Notes: generated from the sequence alone by a model not told the origin. Positions 30,706 to 42,205 are shown, numbered from the stretch's first letter. The stretch is DNA of 43,792 nucleotides from Welwitschia mirabilis (GCA_051453625.1 JBOZIK010000001.1:227668976-227712767), one strand, 5' to 3'. Numbers and translations: made by a program.

Positions 30706-32100
30706 TGTTAGATTATGTTTTGCCAATTGATGTTAAACTAATGTTTTCTATATAGAAAATTTTATGTATCTTGTATAGTAGATGTTAAATTACTTGCAGG
30801 TCAAAATATAGAACTAAATCATTAACTTCTGAGCTCTAAAATCCTATCAGTTTATTTACCCTCAAGATGGAGTTGACCAGATTTTCAAGGGATCAATCAC
30901 ACCTGAAGTAGATAGAAAATGAACTGCATCTAGAGGGGTCAATCGGATTTTTCATGGGGTCAATCAGACTTGTAGCCTTAAAAACTAGTGTCCCCAAACT
31001 GAATGGAAAGGGATCAATTGGACTTTTATGGGGTCAATCAGATTTGAGAACCTGATAAACAGTACTCCCAAACTGAATGAAGGGGTCGACTAGATTCAAG
31101 ACAAGAGACTAGAAAAAAATTTTACTAGAGGAGTAGATGATCAAATGAAGTAGTAAGCAACTAGAATGAGGTTGACTGGACATAAATGGAATTAACTAGA
31201 TAGGGAGATGTGAGAAATTGAGGTGACCAAATTTCTCACTCGAGCAACCTGTGTAACTCATGACACCATATGAAGTTAACTAGATTTTTGTGAGGTCGCC
31301 CAAATGAAACAAAAAGCAAATTTTTTTTAAACATTATGTATCCATTATATAGCCATTAAGTAATCATTTTATAGTCACTTATAGCCATTGGAAGTGCATT
31401 TTAAATATAATAAACCTTAAGATACTTCCATTATAAATAGCTAAGACATTAATAATCAAAGAATCTTTTGGAACTATTTCCATTTAGACAAATCTATTGG
31501 ATCTGAAGGATTAAAGCATTGTATTTAGTTGATTTTCACTATTGTATCTTGGCATCTATATTTCTAACTAAAGGAGATCTATTAATAACATCCTCTTTAC
31601 ATTCAAAGTCAGATCAAGAGCTTCAATTTTTTTATTTCTATAGGAGAAGAGATCCATCAAATTTACTGATTCAAGAATGAATGATATCAATGCTCTAAAG
31701 GCATCATTACATTTCTTTGTAAAAGGTTAATACTAAGCCTTGAAAAGTCCATTCTAAAGGTTGATACTGAGCCTGAAAAAGTTCATTTATAAAGATTATA
31801 AATGAACTTGGAATACCTGGTGGAGTAACAAAGATCTGAAATCTAACTTGGGGATAAGCTAATCATCGAGAGTGGAGTAAGGGATTTTCCAAACCACTGT
31901 AAATATAGATTGCATCAAATTGGTATTTTTGCACTTTTTATTTTTGCTTCTTTACTTCCATTGTTTTCTCAAACTATGCACATTCTAGATTAGTTCATTT
32001 TTATATGCAAGTTTCTTATCTTAGATTGGATTCATTTAGAATAGTATGTTGAATTTTTAAAGAACCTATTCACCCCATTTTAAGATTCTTGATCATATTA
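30706..32100 (+). mobile_element. Copia LTR copy D, inserted in the Athila-type pol
   Basis: About 1.395 kb from TGTTAGATTATGTTTTGCC to GATTCTTGATCATATTA, with a TATA box at 31432-31439. No polypurine tract precedes and no primer site follows, so it looks like a solo LTR. The 5-bp flanks (CCTAG and AAAAC) do not match as a target-site duplication, and the Athila frame does not resume after it. Recombination, not simple insertion, is therefore likely. The internal GGGGTC-AC-type motif array is shorter than in copy B because of a deletion around 31080. Confidence 0.85.
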
Positions 32101-32580
32101 AAAACTTATAATTACAAAGCTTATGTATAATACTTAGTATATTAACAACATTCTATTGATGCCCTAGCTATTATTCTTTAAAAACATGATGTATCAACTT
32201 GAACATCATAAGCCAAAGGATCTTCTATACTGTGTTGTTATTGCCAATATATATAAATAATTTAGGATTTACTTTTCACTCAAACTAAAAACCATGATCC
32301 TCATGTATTTCCTAGGTCTTGCCACTTTGTCTTAGATTCATGTCTTTGCTAAGTCTTTGTTGAAATTTAGTCATCCTTCTTCTGTAAAGAAATATTCTTT
32401 AGATGAGTTTCTCCCTTCTAAAATGAGTGGATGTAAGGACTTGCTACATGAAAAAAGCCTTTATTACTTTACATTTTTAAGTATCTAGCACATTAAAATA
32501 ATTTAGTCCTTCTTGTAAAGAAGAATAAGAGAAAAAGTCCAAATCAAAAGAGGAATCAAAGAAAGAATAATATTAGATGT
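32101..32580 (+). repeat. 3' flank of LTR D, duplicate of the flank of LTR C
   Basis: Colinear with 27761-28314 without the 82-bp insert. Contains MILMYFLGLATL and SHPSSVKKYSLDEFLPSKMS in open pieces. Similarity stops at about AAGAATAATATTAG, at the point where the other copy runs into a gap. Confidence 0.75.
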
Positions 32581-33141
32581 TTGTCTATTGGTATTTTCTC
32601 CTTATTTGTTATTAATACAAAAAATGAAACGCTTAAGTTTTACATTTACTTAGTTTAAGAATGTAATGTGTTTTTGTAATACTTTTATTTGTTATAATAC
32701 TCAACTACACCTTTTAATATGGTGTGTTACATAAAAGCATCATTATAATATTTATTTTGTTTACATATAAGAGTCTTGTTATTATATGGTCATTAATGCT
32801 ATTATGATTAATCTAAGAAGGTCATAAATACTTTTAAGTATTATTACTATCTTAGTGCTAATTTAATATGGAGATTCATCTATAAATTTTAAATATTTTG
32901 ATGTTTTACTCTATAGTTAAATCATATTGACATGAGCATAACATTAGTAGTTTTTCTCTTAGGAATTATGAATTAAATTTATCACTTTAATTTTAATGCT
33001 TACATTGTAAGCATTATCATGATTAGTATTTTTAGATATATATGACATAGTGTCAAATGAATTATTTATGGTAAGTAATCAGAAGTATACCCTATATTAT
33101 GTGTATTATTCATATTATGTAGTGAGTTTACCATCAATATT
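32581..33141. other. AT-rich stretch before LTR E
   Basis: No coding frame. Position before a polypurine tract suggests it is the 3' untranslated part of the element ending in LTR E. Confidence 0.4.
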
Positions 33142-33152
33142 AAAGGGAAAGA
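33142..33152 (+). promoter_or_regulatory. Polypurine tract before LTR E
   Basis: CATCAATATTAAAGGGAAAG has the same context (CATCAAT-T-AAAGGG) as the tract before LTR B, with transitions. Confidence 0.6.
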
Positions 33153-33153
33153 T

Positions 33154-34140
33154 TATTGAAATTAATTTATTATCAATTATTGTTAAAATGACATATTTTA
33201 TCTAGCTTTTGTATATAATTAAAAGGTATAGGATAATGAAACTTTGAAGGGCATTCAACTATCTCATAGATCCATGTTCATGATGATTTAAGGATTTAGT
33301 CTAAGTAGAAACGTAGCTAAAGACAACTTGTAACATGAGGGATCAAGTGGATTGAACATGGGATTAACCGAATCTAGGTAAGAGGTGATGATCACACCTT
33401 TTAGAAGGATTAATTGGTCTAAAAAGGTAATAAAAATTTTGTTGAGTAGATAAATCATGGGGTTGACCATGTTGTCAGTCTAATTTACCTTAGATTGACT
33501 AAAATCTTTAAAGAATTGATGGATTAAGTAGATAAGTAAGAGAACATTAAATTTTTTAACATTAATCATTAGACAGTTAGTCATTATTAAGATGTTAGAG
33601 GCTTTTACAATGAAAATCATTTCATCTTAGTTACTTAATATAAAAGGAATATGGAATCCTACCTAAAGGTACATAAGGTACATTGTACTATTAACATCTT
33701 CTTATACTAGTTTGCTTAAAATTATTATTGATATTTTTTGTACTTAACACTGTTTATTACTTAATAGTTTAGGCTCTTTTATATTCTACAAATAATAAAT
33801 GATTAATTACATCAAGGCCCACTCTCATCACTTGAGAATTGATCTAGCTAAAAATGTTGAAACTTAGTCTTGAAAAGTCCAATTATAAAGGTAATAGGTT
33901 GCATGTCCTAGAAACTTAAAAAAGAATATTAATAAAGATCTAGATCAGTAGGATATTTAACTGACCTCTAATAGTAGATAAAGGGATTCTTTCAAAACTA
34001 TTTTAAGCCACTTTTCCATGGTGCCTTTTTTTTAAATGTTACATAGTCCTTTATCCTTCAGATTTAATTTTATGTGTCTATTGTTATTATTATTAATGAA
34101 AAATTCATAAATTCTATTCATGTTCCTCCCTTAAGACTAA
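33154..34140 (+). mobile_element. Divergent copia LTR E (related to the A-D family)
   Basis: Starts TATTGAAATTAATTTATTAT and keeps the family's landmarks in order: TATCAATTATTGTTAAAATG, TTTTATCTAGCTTTTGTATA, GGGGTTGACCATG, GAAACTTAGTCTTGAAAAGT and a final TTCATGTTCCTCCCTTAAG. It is shorter (about 1 kb) and much more divergent, so a sister subfamily. The 3' edge is approximate. Confidence 0.55.
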
Positions 34141-34830
34141 ATCTATTTATTAATTTATAATTATTAATGTCTAATTATAGAGTTAATTATATGAATTAAT
34201 TAAGATAAATTATCTATATTTTATAAAGTTGAAAAAGTGTGGTTAGGAAACCTATCTTCATATAGATTCCTTATCATGTATCCTATGGGTAATTTTTGAT
34301 ACAAGTAATTATTTGAATTTTAATGTATGTATTATAATTTAAAAAAATTATTTATAATAAATTCTATGCTTCTTAATCATAACCAAAGTTGGGGTCTTAC
34401 ATAGTGGTATTAGAGCATATTTAGATCCATTACTTTGAGTGATTTAATAATGGTTATTCTTAAAGTGATAAATGGCTTAAGTATTTTTTAGGATGAGAAC
34501 TTATTAAAGGAGGGAAGAATATAACATCCCATATGTTGATGCAAGGATTTAATTTATTAAATTTTCTAGTTTGATTTTTTCAATAACATTTATTATTATG
34601 AATCTATATATTATGAATATATAGTAAGTTAAGTGGTGTTTATAGCAAGGTGTGATACACATGTCTTTTTTAAATATTAGGTTTCCATGATAATAGGTTT
34701 CAATAATATAATGTTGATAGTCTAGAATTCTAATAAACAAATAAAGAATTCTATTCTCTTTCTAAATTTTAATCCAAACCTTTAGGTTAAAACTATGTAT
34801 TTTAAGATAGATTCTTTGAAATTCATGTGA
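34141..34830. mobile_element. Ends of an interior-deleted Ty3-type element
   Basis: GTTGGGGTCTTACA (to 34401), then TGGTATTAGAGCA (34404-34416), looks like a 5' LTR end plus a tRNA-Met primer site. Only about 100 bp later AAAGGAGGGAAGAA (34506-34519) is followed by TATAACATCCCATAT, a polypurine tract plus the usual chromovirus LTR start (TGTAACATCCC). The interior is about 115 bp. Outer LTR edges were not found; the right one may be cut by the minus-strand copia fragment. Confidence 0.45.
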
Positions 34831-35640
34831 ATATTTATTGGTTGTTACATAAATCTAGAAGGAAGGTTAATATTAGCAAATACGTTAGATCCTAGATTGT
34901 TTTAAGCATATTAAAATACCAATTACCTTTCTATATGGAATTTGGACTAATGAGCTATAAAATCATATTTTATCTTCTTACTAGTATCTATGTGTATGAA
35001 CCTTGATTTTGCAATGTTTATTTTAGACTTCTTAAGTAATTTTGTAATATATTTAGTTTGAAGAAATATTGGGTTATAATGTAGTTCTGCGATTTCAAAT
35101 TCAAGAAAATAGTGCTACTATCTTACCTTTAATACTATGAATTTATAGAATAAGTAATTTTTTTCCCTATCCTATTTTGTTTCACATTTCTGTTATTATA
35201 AAGATATCATCAACACATAAAATAATACTAACTACTTATTGTCCTTTTCCTCCCCATTATTATAACATATAGGGTTTTTTACACTTTTAATTATTAGAAT
35301 AGATTAGAAGGACATATGAATTGATCAAATTTTACTAGAATTAGGAGCTCACTTAAAATCATAAATGATATTTTTAAGTTTTTTAAACTTGTAGAAAAGG
35401 ATTTTAAGTATTTTATGTATATATTATATTCTAAAATGGCATTTATAAAGTATTGATTTCACATCCATATAAAGAGGCTTCTCTTCTTTGTCTATTATAA
35501 ATTACAAACTTTTAATGATCTAGAATATTATTTTTCCAAATTTGGATGAGATCTAATTTAAAAATTCATATTAATTACTAATATATCAGTCTTGATGAAC
35601 ATTCTGTGTAGTTCATTGATTTCTCTTCTACTTGTTATTT
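34830..35640 (-). pseudogene. Minus-strand copia reverse transcriptase fragment
   Basis: On the minus strand it reads LYMDVKS (family QMDVKTAFLHG), IYDFK-stop-APNSSKI (YGLKQAPRQWYKKF), VKNPICYNNGEEKD (D-CVY) and ILCVDDIFIIT, with CVDD encoded at 35218-35207. Then follow HYFLEFEIAELHYNPIFLQT, KYITKLLKKSKINIAKSRF and finally ANINLPSRFM (family YSVNLLSRFM). This covers palm and thumb of a copia RT of a different lineage from elements 1-3. Stops and frameshifts are frequent. Farther upstream on this strand (35640-36110) I see nothing definite. Confidence 0.65.
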
Positions 35641-36129
35641 AATTACTTTATTAAATTATCAAAAAGCATCATTAGTATCTTCACCATTATGAATTGACTT
35701 GGTACTACATACTCTTTCTAACTTAGTATTAACTTGTTATGCTAATAAAGTTTAGTATCAAGTTGATAGAGTTAATGATCCAATTTATTTTCTTACTTTC
35801 ACCAATGTTTCTTATTCTTTTTATTGGAATGTCTCTTCTTACTGTTATGTGCATTTATTGTTATTAGTCACACTTAACCTTAATGACATCTATCAATCCT
35901 ATGATAGGTTAAGAGAATTTTTCAACACATTTTTACAACTTCCAGTTTAACCCTCACTTCATCTCTAGCTAGTGGTAATGAAATTCAATCATGTGGTAGA
36001 TAAAATGAAGTGATAGTCTCATTGGCAAAGATGTTTGTAATGTATACTATTAAAAACTATTTTTATACTACTACCTATTCTTCTTATTATTGATGATTTA
36101 AAAACTTTAAAAGGTGATACAAGTTACTT

Positions 36130-36167
36130 CACACACACACACACACACACACGCACACACACACACA

Positions 36168-36229
<62 letters not shown>

Positions 36230-36350
36230 NNNNNNNNNNNNNNNNNNNNNNNNNNNNNNNNNNNNNNNNNNNNNNNNNNNNNNNNNNNNNNNNNNNNNNN
36301 NNNNNNNNNNNNNNNNNNNNNNNNNNNNNACACACACACACACACACAAA

Positions 36351-36422
<72 letters not shown>

Positions 36423-36423
36423 T
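36130..36423. repeat. (CA)n microsatellite containing a gap
   Basis: 36130-36229 and 36330-36423 are CA repeats with a few GC, AAAAAA and TA variants, on both sides of 100 Ns. True length is unknown. Confidence 0.95.
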
Positions 36424-36612
36424 GCACATATACATATGATGGAGAAGCATAGAGTATTCAACCAAAAAAAAAAGAAGGTTTATTTGGCTAAAACAAAGGT
36501 AAAAAATGACAAGTGAGGAAAAGTAAGAAGGATGAGGAGTTAACATAGTCTTAACAAAGAGGTGTTAAAATCTATGGTTAAAAATATTAATATTAATGCT
36601 TAAAAAATATAT
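36424..36612. other. Short AT-rich spacer
   Basis: Nothing recognised between the CA repeat and the minus-strand copia fragment. Confidence 0.5.
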
Positions 36613-37374
36613 TTATTAGTAATAATATATATACACAATTTATGCTAATAATAGAATTATAAATCACATAAATCCACAAATGTATGGATTTAGTTTTAAA
36701 AAAAAAGCCATTTCCAAGAATACATAATAGACTTTTCCAAATCAACTAATAACATAGCTAGATCAACAATAGCTAGATTTGGAATTTCTCTACTTTAGTT
36801 AAAAATATTAACTAACCAACATTGACTAGAAGACAGAAAAAAAAATTTCCTGACTATTTTCATCATATTATAACATTACTTTCCCTAAATTGTTGGGTTA
36901 AATTAAAATTTACATCTCATATCTTTTTTTCTTTAAAAATACTATTGTAACTTTTAGCTAATGCAACATTGAAGATAACTCATGAGATAACAAAACTTTA
37001 ATAATAAAATATGCTATTTTTAGTTTGATGGACACAAAAGTCAAGTTTATAATTCTATCTTTAACTACTTGATAAATGAAGAAGTATTAGAGATTAAAAT
37101 GTTTCATATGTTGATCTTGAATAGGCTTCTTTGTTATGATAATGGCGCTTCTACTATCATCATAAGTTTACATAGGAGATGGGAATGGAAATTTCAAATT
37201 ATAAAATAGTTTTTAAAACCATAAAACTTCCTAAATTTCCACTAAAATCATTAATATCTAGCNNNNNNNNNNNNNNNNNNNNNNNNNNNNNNNNNNNNNN
37301 NNNNNNNNNNNNNNNNNNNNNNNNNNNNNNNNNNNNNNNNNNNNNNNNNNNNNNNNNNNNNNTTATTAGCAATA

Positions 37375-37423
<49 letters not shown>

Positions 37424-38049
37424 GCTAACAATAGAATTATAAATCACATAGATCCACAAATGTATGGGTTTAAGTTAAAAAACAAACCATTTCCAGGAAT
37501 ACATAATAGACTTTTCCAAAATAACTAATTACATAGCTAGATCAATAATAGCTGGATTTGGAATTTCTCTACTTTAATTAAAAATATTAACTAACCAACA
37601 TTGACTAGAAGACATGCAAAGAAAAAAAAAAAATCCCAACTATTTTTAGTGGATTCTAACATTACTTTCCCTAAATAGTTGGGTTAAATTAAAATTTACA
37701 TCTCATATCATTTTCTCTTTGAAAACACAATTGTAACTTTTGCTATTGCAACATTGAAGATAACTCATGAGATAATAAACTTTTGATAATAAAATATGAC
37801 ATTTGTAGTTTGGTGGACACAAAAGTCAATTTTATAATTCCATCTTTTAACTAGTTGATGGATGAAAAAGTAATAGAGATTAAAATGTTTCATATGTTGA
37901 TCTTGAATAGGCTTCTTTATTATGATAATGGAACTTCTACTATCATCAAAAGTTTACATAGGAGATGGGAATGGAAATTTCAAATTAGTAAATAGTTTTT
38001 AAAAACCACAAAACTTCCTAAATTTACCCTAAAATCATTAATATCTAGC
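36613..38049. repeat. ~650-690-bp suffix/prefix repeat across the gap at 37263-37362
   Basis: 36613-37262 aligns with 37363-38049 with only scattered substitutions and a longer (AT)n in the right copy (37378-37416). Both copies end or start at the gap edges (TAATATCTAGC is the last left-contig sequence and recurs at 38039-38049). Confidence 0.85.
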
Positions 38050-38380
38050 CTCTATTGTCAATTGTACTACTAAATTTTGGTTTTTAGAGATGTAATAAAT
38101 AGGGTATTCACCCAAGATGATAAGAATTCCAATAGTACTTTTAGTATGTTTAGGAATCATTCCCTGTTAGCATCATTGTACATATGCAAGATGGGATTTA
38201 GCTTTTGTTTATAAATTAAACCATGTGAAGCTATACTTATAACACATCTTATTAGAATTTTAATAAGGTAATAATTCATCTTAATTTGAGTCTTTATAAA
38301 ACTTAACCATATTTCTTATAGCATATTTAATATCTAGTCAAGTTGAAGTTAAATAGATTAATGAACCCATTATATATGTA
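36960..38380 (-). pseudogene. Minus-strand copia RNase H and pol end
   Basis: Reading leftward from about 38380: MGSLIYLTST (family MGSLLYLTATRPDI), YAIRNMVKFYKDSN, HTKSTIGILIILGEYPIYYI, SKNQNLVVQLTIEARY (family DRKSTSGYVFSLG---ISW-SKKQ-VV-LSTTEAEY). Then DNGASTIITKKPIQDQHMKH and AYFIIKVLLSHELSSML (family DN-SAI-ITKNPV-H-R-KHI ... ADIFTKPL). The last two blocks occur twice, in 36960-37262 and 37740-38045, because of the contig overlap. Stops are mostly TAA/TAG. This element is oriented opposite to elements 1-3. Confidence 0.75.
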
Positions 38381-39484
38381 TAATACTTTGGGCTATAAGA
38401 AAGGCTATTTAAATATTTACTTGTCTTGAGCATTGGAGAAATTGGTAGTATAGTTAGATTCTAATCTTCTAACCCAAATCTTTATACCACATCTTTTGCA
38501 TATCTTTTCTAATACATCTTAATAAGATTACTAGATTGCTCTATTTATAATCTTATAATGTATTTAATTAGAACCATGTACTCCATTTCAAATTTTATAA
38601 TCATGATCATTTTAAACATCTCTATCAAAATACTTAAATTTCCACAAAAAATCATCTTCTCTACCTAAAATAAGAGAAGAATTATTAGGTTAGCGTTTTC
38701 AAGATGGTGTAAAGTGCTATCTGAATGACATCTCTAGAAATCATTTCTTTACAAGTAGTTATCCTACCATTAAAACCATAACCAAGGGGCTTATTTTAAT
38801 CCATAAAGAGACCTTTTAAAATAGTATATTTTACTTTCATTCCTAGGAATTATGAATGTGCATGATTAGGTAACACAAACTTATTCCTTTAAATCACCAA
38901 GTAGGAAAGATGATCTCATATCCCTTTGCCTTATTTATTATTTTTGTTAAGCTACAATAGCTATAAAACTTCTTACAAACTTCATTGTTGAAATAGGTTT
39001 AAAATCTTATTGAAATTAATTGCTTCCATTTTATTGTAGTTTAGTGCAATGATACCTGGTCTTATTGGATTTAAAATTTCATTTGAATCCAACTTATATT
39101 TAAAAATTCATTTTCATCTAATGGTTTGTTTTCTAAGTGAAATATCACACAACTCACATATATGATTTTTTTCAATCTATTTTAATTTTTCTTTCATGTC
39201 CATTACCCTTGTTTTATCTTGTAAGGATTCTTTTACATATTGTAATTTCTTATAATCAATACTAATCTAGATTATTTTTTCTTTTATATGTTTAGCATGC
39301 CTCTTTGATTTTCTTAGAAAATTTTTTTAAGGACTATCTTGTGTCCTTATTTTAATATATTTTCCACCAACAAGTTGAAATGACCTATTATAACTATCTT
39401 GAATGGAATGTGAGGTTTCATAAAAAACATTTTCTTTATAGGAGACATCTTCTTAATCAGCCTTTAAGAGTTTGTCATGGAATT
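38380..39484 (-). pseudogene. Minus-strand copia reverse transcriptase (left contig copy)
   Basis: Minus-strand reading gives RSLYGLK-stop-APWLWF at about 38810 (family KALYGLKQAPRAWY), then LIILLLF-stop-VEKMIFCG, in which the catalytic YVDD has become stop-VEK, and FEMEYM (family FEMTDLG). The KFYKDSN/YLTST region leads into RNase H. The part above about 38950 is only weakly recognisable. The same sequence recurs at 39587-40795 in the next contig. With no YVDD and many stops it is inert. Confidence 0.65.
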
Positions 39485-39586
39485 NNNNNNNNNNNNNNNN
39501 NNNNNNNNNNNNNNNNNNNNNNNNNNNNNNNNNNNNNNNNNNNNNNNNNNNNNNNNNNNNNNNNNNNNNNNNNNNNNNNNNNNNAT

Positions 39587-40795
39587 ACATCTTAATTTGA
39601 GTTTTTATAAAACTTAACCATATTTCTTATAGCATATTTAATATCTAGTCAAGTCATAGTTAAATAGATTAATGAACCCATTATAGATATATAATATTTT
39701 GGGCTATAAGAAAGACTATTTAAATATTTACTTATCTTGAGCATTGGAGAAATTGGTAGTATAGTTAGATTGTAATCTTCTAACCCAAATCTTTGTGCCA
39801 GATCTTTTACATATCATTTCTAAGACATCTTAATAAGATTACTAGATTATTCTACTTCTAATCTTATAATGTATTTCATTAGATCCATGTACTTCATTTC
39901 AAAATTTATAATCATGATCATTTTAAACATCTCTATCAAAATAATTGAATTTCCATAAAAAATCATCTTCTCTGCCTAAAATAAGAGAAGCATTATTATG
40001 TTATCCTTTTCAAGATGGTACAAAGTGCTATTTGAACGACATCACTAGAAATTATTTCTTCACATGTAGTTATCCTACCATTAAAACCATAACCAAGGGG
40101 CTTTTTTTTAATCCATAAAGAGCCCTTCTGAAATAGTATATTTTACTTTCATTCCTAGAAATTATGAATGTGCATGGCTAGGTAACACAAACGTATTCAT
40201 TTAAATCACCATGTAAGAAAGATGATCTCATATCCCTTTAACTTATTTATCATTTTTGTTAAGCTATAATAGCTATAAAACCTCTTACAAAATTCATTCT
40301 TATAATAGATTCAAAAGTCTTATTGAAATCAATTGCTTTCATTTTCTTGTAGTCTAATGCAATGATATGCGATCTTATTGGATTTAAAATTTCATTTGAA
40401 TACAACTTATATTTAAAAATTCATTTTCATCAAATGGTTTGTTTTCTAAGTGGAATATCACACAACTCACATGTATGATTATTTTCAATATATTTTAATT
40501 TTTCTTTCATGGCCATTACCCTTGTTTCATCTTGTAAGGATTCTTTTACATACTATAATTCCTTATACTCAATACTAATCTAGATTATTTTTTCTTTCAT
40601 ATGTTTAGCATGTCGCTTTGATTTTCTTAGAATAATGTTTTGAGGACTATCACGTGTCCTTATTTTAATATATTTTTCACCAGCAAGTTAAAATGACTTA
40701 TTATAACTATCTTGAATGGAATTTGAGGTTTCATGAAAAACATTTTCTTTATAGGAGACATCTTCTTAATCAGCCTTAAAGAGTTTGTCATGGAA
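39587..40795 (-). pseudogene. Minus-strand copia reverse transcriptase (right contig copy)
   Basis: Same region as 38276-39484, differing by scattered substitutions. The YVDD position is equally destroyed (CTGCCTAAAATAAG on the plus strand). It should be counted once with the left copy if the contigs are haplotypes. Confidence 0.65.
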
Positions 40796-41550
40796 CTATT
40801 GAGCTAATTGGGAATTACTAGTAAATAATGGTTGACTAGATACTATATTAGCTCTTATAGATGGATGAAGTGACTCTTAAGTATTGGTAATAATTATAGA
40901 TTAAAACAACTTTTTAGATTTTTTGTAATATAATGTAGACATAAATCACAATGTTCTTATTTAAAAAACTAATGTTCTTCAAAAACTAAATGACTAAAAT
41001 AATATATTTGATTTCATTCAAATCATATAATTTGTATCCTTTGCATAAAAATGAATAGCCTAAGAATAATCATTTTCTACCTCTTAGTTTAAATTTTTCA
41101 AAATTATAACCTTTTATTAACATGTAACAAATGCAGTCATAGGTCATAAGATGAGACATATAAGGTTTAAATCATACCATTTCTTTTAGGAAAATCTAAA
41201 CATGTTAGTTAAAGTACAATTTGATTTTAAATGTAAGTTGTAGTTTAAATTACATTTTCCCAAAAGTTTTCTAGAAATTTGGCTTGAAAGAGCATTGTTC
41301 CTGTCATTATTTCCAAGGTTCTATTCTTACATTCTACAGTACCATTGTGCTAGGGATTATAAGGATTTGTTGATTTGTGTTTGATTCCTTTATTTTGAAA
41401 AAGTATTCTAATAGCCTTGACCAAAATTCTTCATCATTATTAGTTTTAGTTCTAAGAATTCTATGTATAGACTTATTTTTAACTTCTAACATTCATCTCT
41501 TTAGTATGAATTTAACTTTAATATTGCGATGCCAATTTATAGGAATTTGA
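40796..41550 (-). pseudogene. Minus-strand copia integrase, cut by a Ty3 LTR
   Basis: From about 41545 leftward: RTKTNNDEEF (family LRTDNGGEF, second Asp region), GIKHKSTNPYNP, stop, HNGTVECKNRTLEIMTGTML (family PQQNGVVERKNRT), FLENFWENVI and TTTYI (family FW-EAV-TA-YI-N). The catalytic Glu of VECKNR is kept here. Below about 41200 coding is hard to follow. The N-terminal half of integrase, protease and gag are missing: the sequence switches near 41550 to a plus-strand LTR, showing that the Ty3 element inserted into, or recombined with, this copia. Confidence 0.7.
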
Positions 41551-41877
41551 TGGTGTATTTGGAGTACTTTTGCAAGACATTTATACAGGTTTAGATGTAA
41601 TTCTGCTGATTATGGAGAGATGACAAGATGATCATGAAAACATATAATTCTTGGCATAATTAAAGGAATTTCAGGCATGATCTGATACTTAGCATAATAA
41701 AGGAGGATTAAAAGTAAATAAGACCAATTTACACTACTTGAGAAGCTTGGGAAAAGCATTGTCCCCACTATCATCCCCACGACAGAGGGGACGACAGCTC
41801 AAAAAGATAACTACACAGGAACAGCTCATGCGCAACACTTAGACAGCAGTACATGATGGTAGGGCATAGTCCCCTTG

Positions 41878-41891
41878 GTCATCTAGATGAC
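41878..41891. repeat. Perfect 14-bp palindrome in the Ty3 LTR
   Basis: GTCATCTAGATGAC is its own reverse complement. Related arms recur at 41778-41815 and 43167-43180 (GTCGTC-CA-GACGAC). Confidence 0.85.
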
Positions 41892-42205
41892 AGGAAGGAT
41901 GACGAATGCTGAGGATATCACATGGGCATCCAGTCTAAGGTGTCATCCCCTATGTTATGTGAATGACCGACAGGATGATAACCTCGGTAACATGCACAGG
42001 CAACCCATAGAGCTAACGGTATCACATGGGTACACAACCTAAGGTAAGAAGGCTGCATCACCCCTACTGTCATGTGGATGACAGATGGGACGATAACTGT
42101 TTTTACACTATGGCATTAAATTGCATTGTAACGAGTGCCAAACGGGCAATGTGGATAGCTAAGGTTTCCTTAATAGATGTCTAGGGTTATGATTCATTGT
42201 AAAAC

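Larger units (their letters stand above)
38276..40796. repeat. ~1.2-kb suffix/prefix repeat across the gap at 39485-39584
   Basis: 38276-39484 aligns with about 39587-40795 from CATCTTAATTTGAGT to GAGTTTGTCATGGAA, with few differences. The edges coincide with the gap. This is the longest of the overlap-type repeats. Confidence 0.85.

Noticed and set aside
33288-33470. 60-codon minus-strand ORF
   Set aside because: It lies within LTR E and has no counterpart in the related LTRs.
36107-36546. Open frames through the CA repeat (His-Thr or Cys-Val repeats)
   Set aside because: They are microsatellite translation across an N gap, not genes.
1-41550. Stop-codon reassignment (TAA/TAG read as Gln, ciliate-like code), because so many stops lie at Gln positions
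   Set aside because: TGA also appears at Trp and Arg positions, CAA/CAG codons are still used in the same frames, frameshifts break most genes, and the elements are plant families. C-to-T decay explains all of it.
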